This document shows positions 7,405 through 14,371 of a stretch of 64,000 bases of DNA, piece by piece. Positions within the stretch are counted from its first letter, which is position 1. Each line of letters starts with the position of its first letter. The stretch spans positions 124,001-188,000 of the forward strand of contig DAOMOK010000010.1 in the NCBI GenBank assembly GCA_035444285.1. Reading direction: 5' to 3'. The position numbers and the translations under genes are program-made. The notes below the pieces were generated by a model. It was not told the DNA's origin. It made no database searches and saw only the letters and a list, made by a program, of their open reading frames with translations. The DNA comes from CAADGU01 sp035444285 (GTDB lineage Bacteria > Chloroflexota > Anaerolineae > Promineifilales > Promineifilaceae).

Positions 7405-9147
7405 ATGCGAATGACTCAATTAATGAACCAGACCTTGCGTGAAGCGCCGGCCGGAGCGGAGGTGGAGGGGCACCGGCTGTTGCTGCGCGCCGGTTTTGTG
7501 CGGCAGCAAGCCGCTGGTATTTTTAGTTACCTGCACCTGGGACACCGCACCTTGCAAAAGCTGGAAGCCATTATGCGCCAGGAAATTGACGCGCTGGGCG
7601 GGCAGGAAATGCTGATGCCGTTGGTACATCCCGCCGCCGTCTGGCAAGAAAGCAAACGCTGGTATGAGATTGATGACGAGATGGGGCGGTTCCAGGATAA
7701 AAACGGCCGTGACATGGTACTCGCCCTCAGCCATGAAGAGATTGTCACCGACCTGGCCCGCCGTGAAATTCAGAGTTATCGGCAGTTACCCCGCCTGGTC
7801 TACCACATCCAGCTCAAATGGCGTGACGACCCGCGCCCCCGCGCCGGCCTCATCCGCGCCCGCGAATTTACCATGTTGGACAGCTACACACTGGACGCCG
7901 ACGACGCCGGGCTGGACAAACAGTATTGGGCGCACTATGAAGCCTATTTTCGCATTTACGGCCGTTGCGGAATTCCTGTCATCGCCGTCGAATCCGATGT
8001 GGGCATGATGGGCGGCACGCTGGCGCACGAATTTATGTACCTGACCCCCATTGGCGAAGATACGCTGCTGCTGTGTGAAAGCTGCGGTTACAAAGCCAAC
8101 CGCCAGATCGCCGCTTTCCGCAAAACGGCCGTACCCGCCGAAACGCCACTGCCGCTGGAAAAAGTCGCCACGCCAGACGCCAAAACAATTGAGGCGCTGG
8201 CCCAATTCCTGAGCGTGCCCAAATCCAAGACCGCCAAAGCCGTTTTTATGACCGCTACTATCAAACAAGGGCAAACCAAAAGCGAAAAACTTATCTTTGC
8301 TGTGGTGCGCGGCGACATGGAACTAAACGAGACGAAGCTGACAAACGCGGTCAAGGCGCAGGTCTTACGGCCATCTACCGAAGACGAAATCCGTGCCGTG
8401 GGCGCTGTGCCGGGGTACGCCTCTCCCATCGGGCTGAGCGGGATTACGGTGGTGGTAGATGATGCCGCGGCTGCCGCGCCCAACCTGGTTGCTGGCGCTA
8501 ATGAAGCCGGCTATCACCTGAAAAACGTGAATCACGGCCGTGACTATAACGCCGACATCATCACCGATATTGCCGCCGCCGCCGCTGGTGACGCCTGTCC
8601 GCAGTGTGGTGAAGCGATGACGGCCGTGCGCGGCGTGGAAGTGGGCAACATCTTCAAACTGGGCACACGCTACACCGAAACAATGGGGGCCACTTATCTG
8701 GATGAAAATGGTGCGTCTCACCCCATCATCATGGGCAGTTATGGCGTGGGCGTGACGCGGCTGCTGGCCTGCCTGGCCGAACATTGCCACGACGAACAAG
8801 GGCTGGTCTGGCCGGTGACGGTGGCCCCCTACCCGGTGCATCTGGTCTCACTGCGAGGGGGTGAGGAGACGGCCGTGACCCTCTACCACCAGCTACAACA
8901 GGCCAGCATCGAGGTGCTGTACGACGACCGTGACGAATCCCCCGGCGTCAAATTCAACGACGCTGATCTGATTGGCCTGCCCATTCGCCTGACGGTAAGT
9001 GGACGGTCTCTGCAAAATGGCGGCGTGGAATGCAAACTCCGCCACGCCACCGACCGCTCTATCATCCCCCTGGCAGACGTTATCCCACAGGTACAATCTC
9101 TGATCGTGGAATTGGCGCAGACAATAACGAATAGAGAATTCAACTAA
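7405..9147 (+). CDS. proS: Prolyl-tRNA synthetase (bacterial type)
   Basis: This class II aminoacyl-tRNA synthetase charges tRNA-Pro. At 580 aa it is the long bacterial form with an inserted YbaK-like editing domain (about residues 240-390). Recognisable parts are the N-terminal RMTQLMNQTLREAPAGAEV, motif 2 region LVYHIQLKWRDDPRPRAGLI, the EFTMLDSYTLDAD block and the C-terminal catalytic part IIMGSYGVGVTRLLA. An anticodon-binding domain starts near 475 (PVTVAPYPVHLVS). GAGGAGACC precedes the ATG. It sits alone behind a structured leader with a terminator, which suggests regulated readthrough. Confidence 0.95.
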   Translation: MRMTQLMNQTLREAPAGAEVEGHRLLLRAGFVRQQAAGIFSYLHLGHRTLQKLEAIMRQEIDALGGQEMLMPLVHPAAVWQESKRWYEIDDEMGRFQDKNGRDMVLALSHEEIVTDLARREIQSYRQLPRLVYHIQLKWRDDPRPRAGLIRAREFTMLDSYTLDADDAGLDKQYWAHYEAYFRIYGRCGIPVIAVESDVGMMGGTLAHEFMYLTPIGEDTLLLCESCGYKANRQIAAFRKTAVPAETPLPLEKVATPDAKTIEALAQFLSVPKSKTAKAVFMTATIKQGQTKSEKLIFAVVRGDMELNETKLTNAVKAQVLRPSTEDEIRAVGAVPGYASPIGLSGITVVVDDAAAAAPNLVAGANEAGYHLKNVNHGRDYNADIITDIAAAAAGDACPQCGEAMTAVRGVEVGNIFKLGTRYTETMGATYLDENGASHPIIMGSYGVGVTRLLACLAEHCHDEQGLVWPVTVAPYPVHLVSLRGGEETAVTLYHQLQQASIEVLYDDRDESPGVKFNDADLIGLPIRLTVSGRSLQNGGVECKLRHATDRSIIPLADVIPQVQSLIVELAQTITNREFN

Positions 9148-9164
9148 AGGGTGGACCATCAACT

Positions 9165-9247
9165 GGTTGCAAGTGGCAGGTGGCAGGTTACTTGCCACTT
9201 GCAACCTGCCACCGACTAAACCAATTGTCCAGGATTTAATTGGTTTA
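9165..9247. repeat. Two inverted repeats between proS and lepB
   Basis: GGTTGCAAGTGGCA pairs with TGCCACTTGCAACC (9165-9206), and TAAACCAATT pairs with AATTGGTTTA (9217-9247). They form consecutive hairpins without a clear T-tract. Confidence 0.7.
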
Positions 9248-9337
9248 TCCATCAAGATGAGAAACAGGCAAAGAAGCAGCCTGTATCCAGCCAAAATGAA
9301 AGGCAGTTGGGTATTATTCGCAATCGGCAGCGCCAGT

Positions 9338-9366
9338 TTGCGCTGACTTTTTCGCTTGACTATAAT
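9338..9366 (+). promoter_or_regulatory. Sigma-70-like promoter for lepB and possibly the BMC operon
   Basis: TTGCGC and a perfect TATAAT are separated by 17 bp, 30 bp upstream of the lepB ATG at 9396. It is the best promoter match before the run of same-strand genes that includes the microcompartment operon. Confidence 0.5.
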
Positions 9367-9395
9367 TTCTACTACCTTATAGGAGAAACACAAAT

Positions 9396-9992
9396 ATGGC
9401 TCTTACAGAGTCCAACACGCAGCTATCCCCTACCATACCAGACATTTCTACAAGCAGTGAAATCCGGCAGCCAGGCGGGGTCGTGGTACGGGAAATTGTT
9501 GAAACGCTCCTGCTCACCTTTTTCATCTTCTGGCTGGTCAACAGCCTGGTTGGCCGGTACCGCATAGATGGCAGCAGCATGAACCCTACCTTGCAACATG
9601 GCGAATATCTGCTCATCAATAATCTCTCCTATTATCTAAACGAACCACAGCGGGGTGACATCATCGTTTTTCACCACCCCAACAGTGAACTGAACCTGAT
9701 CAAGCGTGTAATTGGTCTACCGGGTGATCAGATTGAAATTTCTAACCAGCATGTAAAAGTAAACGGCGTGACGTTAGACGAGCCATATATCCAGGCAGAA
9801 CCGACTTACAGTGGCAACTGGACGGTACCGGCAGGGGAGTATTTTGTCCTGGGTGATAACCGGAACAGTTCTAGTGACTCACATAGCTGGCAATATCTGC
9901 CGAAAGAAAACATTATCGGCAAAGCTATTTTTATCTATTACCCTTTTACCGAATGGGGCCGCGTACCACACTATCAACACCCCATTGAATAA
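9396..9992 (+). CDS. lepB: Signal peptidase I
   Basis: This membrane-bound serine/lysine protease cleaves signal peptides of exported proteins. The protein is 198 aa, with one transmembrane helix at about residues 38-55. The catalytic Ser lies in IDGSSMNPTL near 68, and the Lys is in LIKRVIGLPGDQIE near 107. The C-terminal box is VLGDNRNSSSDSH. AGGAG at 9381 precedes the ATG. The stop is 12 nt upstream of rpiB, so lepB probably shares a transcript with the BMC operon, but I see no functional reason for the link. Confidence 0.92.
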   Translation: MALTESNTQLSPTIPDISTSSEIRQPGGVVVREIVETLLLTFFIFWLVNSLVGRYRIDGSSMNPTLQHGEYLLINNLSYYLNEPQRGDIIVFHHPNSELNLIKRVIGLPGDQIEISNQHVKVNGVTLDEPYIQAEPTYSGNWTVPAGEYFVLGDNRNSSSDSHSWQYLPKENIIGKAIFIYYPFTEWGRVPHYQHPIE

Positions 9993-10004
9993 TCATGTGA
10001 CGTT

Positions 10005-10781
10005 ATGAGCTACCGGCGCGAGGAGATCGAACAAATGGTACGGGAGGTGGTCACCCGCACATTAGGTAATGTGCCATCTGCGCCGGGAAATGACGACCCT
10101 GACGGCCGTCCCCCTTCCTCTACCCCCCCCCACCGCCCCCTTGTAGATGCCGATACCGTGCGCCAGCTTCCGGCACATTCCACCTACACCGTTACACCCG
10201 GCAGCCTCATCACCCCCCTGGCCCGCGAAGCCGCCCTGGAACGCGGCATTCGACTGGAAGTTCTTGACCAAAAGCCCGAAGTTCGAAGTCCGATTACCGA
10301 TCACCGTTCACCGATTACCGATAACCGCACTATCGCTCTGGGCGCGGATCACGGCGGCTACCAGCTAAAAGAACAGATCAAAGGAATGCTGACAAAAGGC
10401 GGCTACACAGTGATTGATTGTGGCGCACACAGCGGGGAAGCGGTAGATTATCCTGACTATGCTTATGCGGTGGCGCAGTTGGTAGCCAACGGTCGTGCCT
10501 GGCGCGGCATTATGATTGACGGCGCCGGCATTGGTAGCTGCATGGCGGCCAACAAGGTTCCAGGCGTGCGAGCGGCAATGTGTTATGATCAGGCTACGGC
10601 CGTGAACAGCCGCGAACACAACAACGCCAATGTGCTGACATTAGGCGCGGGCCTCATTGGCCCCGCCCTGGCTAACCAGATCGTCACCACCTGGCTCAAT
10701 ACCGATTTTGGCGGCGGACGTCATGCCCGCCGCGTGGATAAAATAGACGCGATAAGTAAGCGGTTTATACGTAATCCGTGA
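10005..10781 (+). CDS. RpiB/LacA-family sugar-phosphate isomerase-like BMC cargo protein
   Basis: The 258-aa protein has three parts. Residues 1-21 form an amphipathic helix (REEIEQMVREVVTRTLG) like a BMC encapsulation peptide. A linker and a small segment (VTPGSLITPLAREAALERGI, about 63-82) follow. An RpiB domain begins near 109 (ALGADHGGYQLKEQI) and includes DYPDYAYAVAQLVANG, MAANKVPGVRAA and EHNNANVLTLGAG. RpiB isomerises ribose-5- and ribulose-5-phosphate. The block normally reading CGTG is DGAG here, so the E. coli catalytic Cys is Asp172, and the mycobacterial alternative Glu position is not conserved either. Residues about 91-107 are encoded by a CCGATTACCGAT repeat inserted in frame. 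The last codons (RNP-stop) also come from a repeat. It is the first gene of the SPU-type operon. Activity on pentose phosphates is unproven. Confidence 0.82.
   Translation: MSYRREEIEQMVREVVTRTLGNVPSAPGNDDPDGRPPSSTPPHRPLVDADTVRQLPAHSTYTVTPGSLITPLAREAALERGIRLEVLDQKPEVRSPITDHRSPITDNRTIALGADHGGYQLKEQIKGMLTKGGYTVIDCGAHSGEAVDYPDYAYAVAQLVANGRAWRGIMIDGAGIGSCMAANKVPGVRAAMCYDQATAVNSREHNNANVLTLGAGLIGPALANQIVTTWLNTDFGGGRHARRVDKIDAISKRFIRNP
10268..10330. repeat. CCGATTACCGATCACCG array inside the rpiB reading frame
   Basis: Same family as the intergenic arrays, but here it lies within the coding sequence. It keeps the frame and encodes the repeated tripeptide-like text SPITD-x-RSPITDN between the N-terminal segment and the catalytic domain. 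Confidence 0.85.
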
Positions 10782-10841
10782 CCCGTGACCCGTGACCCGA
10801 AATCGGATTACGGATTACGTTTTACGGATTACGGTTTACGA
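10770..10841. repeat. GTGACCC / GGATTACG array between rpiB and deoC
   Basis: Direct CGTGACC units are followed by inverted GGATTACG units. The array begins inside the last codons of rpiB, supplying its stop, and ends one base before the deoC ATG. Confidence 0.85.
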
Positions 10842-10842
10842 G

Positions 10843-11745
10843 ATGGTAAACCAGGCGACTTTAGAACGACTCATCGAGGAAGTCACCCATGAAGTGTGGC
10901 TGCGGTTAAGCCAGATGGAGGGCGGTACGGCCGTGCCTGCTACCGGTTGCAACTGCCAGGACGGTTCCTGCGCCCAACATTGCACCGACAAAGTTCACCA
11001 GGTGATGCAGGCCGGAGCTACCCGCCTCACCGCCAGCCTGGGCACCCACCCCACCGACCAGGCCATCAGCCGCACCATTGACCACACCTTGCTCAAAGCC
11101 GACGCCTCCCAGGAGCAAATTGCCCAGCTTTGTTACGAAGCCCGCAAGTACCAGTTCGCCTCCGTTTGCGTGAATCCCACAAATGTGAAACTATCGGCCC
11201 AACTACTCAAGGACAGCAATGTCAAAGTCTGTACTGTTGTTGGCTTTCCCTTGGGGGCTACCCCCAGTACCGTGAAATCGTATGAAACCCAACAGGCTAT
11301 CCGCGACGGCGCGACAGAAATTGACATGGTGATCAATGTAGGCGCACTCAAGTCACAAGATTACCGGCTGGTACTGGAAGACATTGGCGCGGTGGTGCGC
11401 GCCGCCCATGCCGGTAACGCTCTGGTCAAAGTGATCATCGAGGCCGCCCTGCTCAACGATGAAGAAAAAGTGGTTGCCTGTCAGCTTGCCAAGACAGCCG
11501 GGGCCGATTTTGTCAAAACCTCCACCGGTTTTGGCCCCGGCGGAGCCACCGTGCCCGATGTGGCCTTGATGCGCCGGGTAGTAGGCGCGGAGATGGGCGT
11601 CAAAGCCGCCGGCGGCGTTGGGACTTATCAGGATGCCCAGGCAATGATTGCCGCCGGGGCCACCCGCATAGGCGCCAGTGCCGGCGTGCGCATTATGCGT
11701 GAAGCAGCCGGTGAAGCAGTAACCACCGCCAAGACAAACTATTAG
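10843..11745 (+). CDS. deoC: Deoxyribose-phosphate aldolase, BMC-targeted
   Basis: DeoC splits 2-deoxyribose-5-phosphate into acetaldehyde and glyceraldehyde-3-phosphate. Start ATG 10843 is chosen because upstream in-frame codons are repeat-encoded. Residues 1-25 (ATLERLIEEVTHEVWLRL) are an encapsulation-type amphipathic helix. A short linker holds four cysteines (positions 36, 38, 43 and 47; GCNCQDGSCAQHC). The TIM-barrel follows from about residue 70, with IDHTLLKADAS, EIDMVINVGALKS and the Schiff-base lysine in ADFVKTSTGFGPGGAT. It is 300 aa against about 220-260 for ordinary DeoC, and the excess is the N-terminal extension. With rpiB and the aldehyde dehydrogenase it defines a sugar-phosphate-utilising BMC. 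The Cys cluster may bind metal or form a disulfide; this is inference. Confidence 0.92.
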   Translation: MVNQATLERLIEEVTHEVWLRLSQMEGGTAVPATGCNCQDGSCAQHCTDKVHQVMQAGATRLTASLGTHPTDQAISRTIDHTLLKADASQEQIAQLCYEARKYQFASVCVNPTNVKLSAQLLKDSNVKVCTVVGFPLGATPSTVKSYETQQAIRDGATEIDMVINVGALKSQDYRLVLEDIGAVVRAAHAGNALVKVIIEAALLNDEEKVVACQLAKTAGADFVKTSTGFGPGGATVPDVALMRRVVGAEMGVKAAGGVGTYQDAQAMIAAGATRIGASAGVRIMREAAGEAVTTAKTNY

Positions 11746-11748
11746 CCA

Positions 11749-11782
11749 AAACCTGACAGGTCTCGGAAGACCTGTCAGGTTT
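11749..11782 (+). repeat. 15-bp stem-loop after deoC
   Basis: AAACCTGACAGGTCT pairs perfectly with AGACCTGTCAGGTTT around a CGGA loop. It has no clear poly-T tail, so it is more likely a processing or stabilising hairpin than a strong terminator. Confidence 0.75.
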
Positions 11783-11802
11783 ACCAGAACAAGGAACAAT
11801 AC

Positions 11803-12072
11803 ATGAAATGTAATCACTGCCGCATTGGCCATCTCACCAGCACCAAAATACCATTTATTACCTTTCTGGATGACCAGATGATGGTAGTGCCCGATGTGTC
11901 TGCTTATCGCTGTGACATGTGCGGCGACGTGTTATTTAACGAAGGTTTTTTGGAACGGCTGCAATACCTGCTGGACCAATTGACTGAAACGGATTATCCG
12001 CCGGAAACGGCCGAATGGCTGGCGCTGAATGAGCAGTTGGGCCACTGGCAGCCCAGTGACAGGATGAGTTAA
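11803..12072 (+). CDS. YgiT-type zinc-finger protein
   Basis: This 89-aa protein has two CxxC pairs, MKCNHC at the start and CDMC near residue 43, which is the YgiT/MqsA N-terminal zinc-finger layout. It lacks a visible C-terminal HTH domain. In other settings such proteins are antitoxins paired with DUF4258 or MqsR-like toxins, but no toxin frame is present upstream (only a hairpin). It lies between deoC and the first shell gene, two bases from the BMC-T start, so it is probably co-translated. Its role in the BMC operon is unknown; it could be a stray antitoxin or a regulatory or metal-binding accessory. Confidence 0.7.
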   Translation: MKCNHCRIGHLTSTKIPFITFLDDQMMVVPDVSAYRCDMCGDVLFNEGFLERLQYLLDQLTETDYPPETAEWLALNEQLGHWQPSDRMS

Positions 12073-12074
12073 CG

Positions 12075-12713
12075 ATGACCGTGGATTTACGCAGTTATGT
12101 TTTTCTGGACAGCTTACAACCGCAACACGCGGCATTCCTGGGCACAGTAGCGCGGGGCTTTTTACCCCTGCCTGGCGACGCTTCATTGTGGATTGAGATT
12201 TCACCCGGTATTGAAATCAACCGCATCACCGACATTGCCCTAAAAGCAGTTGGGGTAAGGCCAGGGATGCAAATTGTGGAGCGGCTGTATGGTTTGCTGG
12301 AAGTTCATTCATCCAGTCAGGCCGATGTGCGCGCGGCGGGGGCGGCCATTCTGGACGCGCTGGGACTGAAAGAAGAAGATCGCTTAAAGCCAAAGGTCGT
12401 TTCCAGCCAGATTATCCGCCACATTGATGCGCATCAAGTACAGTTAATTAACCGGATGCGGCATGGACACATGATTCTGGCCGGGCAAACGTTGTATGTG
12501 ATGGAAGTGGCCCCGGCGGCGTATGCGGCCCTGGCAGCCAATGAGGCCGAGAAACGAGCCGACCTGAACATTTTAGAGGTGCAGGCGTTTGGCAGTTTTG
12601 GCCGCGTCTACCTGGGCGGTGAAGAACGAGATATTATGGCCGGGTATCAGGCGGCGATTACGGCCGTCGAAAGCGTCTCCGGCCGGGCGCAGGAAGAAAG
12701 TAAACGAGAATAA
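12075..12713 (+). CDS. BMC-T shell protein, double-pore (CsoS1D/CcmP-like) type
   Basis: The 212-aa protein contains two fused BMC domains that form a pseudohexameric trimer in the shell facet. The N-terminal half (LRSYVFLDSLQPQHAAFLG, INRITDIALKAVGVRPGMQ, VERLYGLLEVH) and second half (RHGHMILAGQTLYVMEV, AANEAEKRADLNILEV, GSFGRVYLGG) closely match, from memory, the stacked-trimer BMC-T proteins of the Haliangium ochraceum shell. Such trimers can form double layers with gated large pores. This would be the likely conduit for bulky substrates such as sugar phosphates or CoA and nucleotide cofactors. It follows the YgiT gene at two bases and is separated from the BMC-H gene by a hairpin repeat. 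Confidence 0.9.
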   Translation: MTVDLRSYVFLDSLQPQHAAFLGTVARGFLPLPGDASLWIEISPGIEINRITDIALKAVGVRPGMQIVERLYGLLEVHSSSQADVRAAGAAILDALGLKEEDRLKPKVVSSQIIRHIDAHQVQLINRMRHGHMILAGQTLYVMEVAPAAYAALAANEAEKRADLNILEVQAFGSFGRVYLGGEERDIMAGYQAAITAVESVSGRAQEESKRE

Positions 12714-12718
12714 TCGTT

Positions 12719-12770
12719 CGTAGTAGGCGATTTATCGCCGTCAAATGGCGATAAATCGCCTACTACGAAC
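12719..12770. repeat. GTAGTAGGCGATTTATCGCC inverted repeat
   Basis: TTCGTAGTAGGCGATTTATCGCC pairs with GGCGATAAATCGCCTACTACGAA, and each arm also contains a self-palindrome. It sits between the BMC-T and BMC-H genes. Confidence 0.85.
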
Positions 12771-12791
12771 CTGTGAATTGAGGAGGCACTT

Positions 12792-13085
12792 ATGACAGAA
12801 GCATTAGGCATGATCGAATGTCGCGGGTTTGCGGCCATGGTAGAAGCGTCTGACGCGATGGTGAAGGCAGCCCGCGTGGAACTGGTTGGTTACGAAAAGA
12901 CCGGCGGCGGCTACGTAACGGCCATTGTGCGCGGCGATGTGGCCGCCGTGAAAGCGGCCGTAGAAGCTGGCGCGCGCGGCGCAGAAAAAGTGGGCGAAGT
13001 GGTCGCCATCCACGTCATTCCCCGCCCCCACCCCAATGTGGACCAAACCCTGCCGTTGGGCCGCCAGTCTCAAGAAGAAGCGTAA
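12792..13085 (+). CDS. BMC-H hexameric shell protein
   Basis: The 97-aa protein is a single BMC domain, normally the most abundant facet tile. It begins TEALGMIECRGFAAMVEASD and contains the edge and pore regions VELVGYEKTGGGYVTAIVRG and AGARGAEKVGEVVAIHVIPR. It matches canonical PduA/CcmK-type and H. ochraceum BMC-H proteins in length and motif. GAGGAGGCACTT precedes the ATG, a strong ribosome binding site consistent with high expression. The TAA stop lies within the first CGTAATCC unit of the following repeat. It is the only BMC-H in the locus. Confidence 0.95.
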   Translation: MTEALGMIECRGFAAMVEASDAMVKAARVELVGYEKTGGGYVTAIVRGDVAAVKAAVEAGARGAEKVGEVVAIHVIPRPHPNVDQTLPLGRQSQEEA

Positions 13086-13148
13086 TCCGTATTTCGTAAT
13101 CCGTAATCCGACTTCGGATTACGGATTACGGGTTACGGGTTACGGATA
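13085..13148. repeat. CGTAATCC / GGATTACGGGTTACGG array
   Basis: Direct CGTAATCC units and inverted GGATTACGG units fold into a hairpin between the BMC-H and first BMC-P genes. Confidence 0.85.
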
Positions 13149-13152
13149 AACC

Positions 13153-13449
13153 ATGTATCTTGGCAAAGTGGTCGGCACACTGGTGGCTACGCGCAAGGAA
13201 AGTTCGCTGGATGGGCTGAAGTTCCTGGTGGTGCGCCGCCTGAACGTGGAAAATGAAGAAGAAAGTGGCTATGTGGTCGCGGCTGATGCCGTGGGCGCGG
13301 GTATTGGCGAAGTGGTCATGGTAGCCACCGGTAGTTCTGCCCGGCAAACGGTAATGACCGACAAACGGCCGTGTGACGCCGTCATTATGGCGATTGTAGA
13401 CACCTGGGAAGTGAATGGCGAGGAGAAATACCACAAAGGAAACGACTGA
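13153..13449 (+). CDS. BMC-P pentameric vertex protein (EutN/CcmL family), copy 1
   Basis: This 98-aa EutN/CcmL-fold protein caps shell vertices. It has the family start MYLGKVVGTLVATRKESSL, the loop AADAVGAGIGEVVMVATGSSARQT and the end CDAVIMAIVDTWEV. It is the copy most like the main vertex protein of model shells. The following nucleotidyltransferase gene starts just after its stop. Confidence 0.94.
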   Translation: MYLGKVVGTLVATRKESSLDGLKFLVVRRLNVENEEESGYVVAADAVGAGIGEVVMVATGSSARQTVMTDKRPCDAVIMAIVDTWEVNGEEKYHKGND

Positions 13450-13450
13450 T

Positions 13451-14362
13451 TTGATAACGCCAGCAACCCTACACAAGCGGGAACAGTTACATCAGTTCAT
13501 TGTTCGGGTGATGGCGCCGGAAACGGCCGTAAAGGGGATTGTTGGCGTCGGCAGCATCGCTACAGGTCGCTGCCGTCCCGATTCTGATATTGATGCGGTT
13601 GTTTTTCTGGAACCGTTTGACGAGTACATCGTGCCCGCCGAGGCGATTTGGGATCCGCACACGGACACCTTCCATAGCATCTTTACACAAGATAAAGCGA
13701 TTCATGCTCACGGGTTGCAGTTGGATTTTAAGCGACTGCCCTGGCAAAAATGGTGCCTGTCTGATTTTGAGTGGCCGGAGGAAATTCGCCACGAACTGGG
13801 CAATGGCTGGATCGCCTATGACCCCACAGGCGCGGTGGAGCAACTGATTGGGCAACGTACCATTTACCCGGATGACCTGCGACAGCAACGCCTGGATGAA
13901 GCGGTCACCTGGCTGGATCAGCATCTCAATTGGGACGCACCGGAAACCAACTGGCAAAACTTAGGTCCGGCCCGCGCCCTGGATCGTTTGCAAGCGGCGT
14001 ATCATTATTTAATTGTTGGCCTTTTTGCATACAATTATCAGTGGCAGGGTTGGCGTAACCGTGAACTGGATAGCGTACTGCGTCTGGCCTGGTTGCCCCG
14101 TAATTTTGATGGCCGCGTGTTGTTAGCCGCCAATACATCCTCGCTGGATCATGTTGGTTATCAGATGCGGGTGCAAACACTCAAAGAGTTGTTTGCCGAA
14201 TTTCAGGAAGCATTATTGGCTAACGACGACTATGAAAGCGATCCCATCGAAGAAGCGTTTATACGCACCGCTGAAGAACCGGGGCGCGCCTGGAATATGG
14301 ATGCCTGGAACCATACTCGTCAGGAAAGATTGAGATTATTGACAGGCAAAAGCGTGTTGTAA
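13451..14362 (+). CDS. Nucleotidyltransferase-domain protein of the BMC operon
   Basis: A TTG at 13451, one base after the BMC-P stop and behind AAAGGA, is the preferred start (303 aa). A longer ATG-started frame from 13415 would overlap BMC-P. Near residue 35 the polymerase-beta-type motif appears as VGSIATGRCRPDSDIDAVVF (GS followed by DxD). A downstream helical part includes ARALDRLQAAYHYLIVGLFAY. Such proteins transfer nucleotides to small molecules, proteins or RNA; the substrate is not recognisable. Aminoglycoside resistance is possible by fold, but the operon position argues for a BMC-linked or neutral function. It is not a standard SPU component that I know. Confidence 0.65.
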   Translation: MITPATLHKREQLHQFIVRVMAPETAVKGIVGVGSIATGRCRPDSDIDAVVFLEPFDEYIVPAEAIWDPHTDTFHSIFTQDKAIHAHGLQLDFKRLPWQKWCLSDFEWPEEIRHELGNGWIAYDPTGAVEQLIGQRTIYPDDLRQQRLDEAVTWLDQHLNWDAPETNWQNLGPARALDRLQAAYHYLIVGLFAYNYQWQGWRNRELDSVLRLAWLPRNFDGRVLLAANTSSLDHVGYQMRVQTLKELFAEFQEALLANDDYESDPIEEAFIRTAEEPGRAWNMDAWNHTRQERLRLLTGKSVL

Positions 14363-14371
14363 AAACGTGAC

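Noticed and set aside
11803..12072. Complete toxin-antitoxin pair in the BMC operon
   Set aside because: Only the YgiT-type protein is present; no toxin frame is found upstream or downstream.
13415..13450. ATG start of the nucleotidyltransferase at 13415
   Set aside because: It would overlap BMC-P by 35 nt; TTG 13451 directly after the stop with AAAGGA fits better.
13451..14362. Aminoglycoside nucleotidyltransferase (resistance)
   Set aside because: The motif is generic and the operon context points elsewhere; no resistance-specific signature was recognised.
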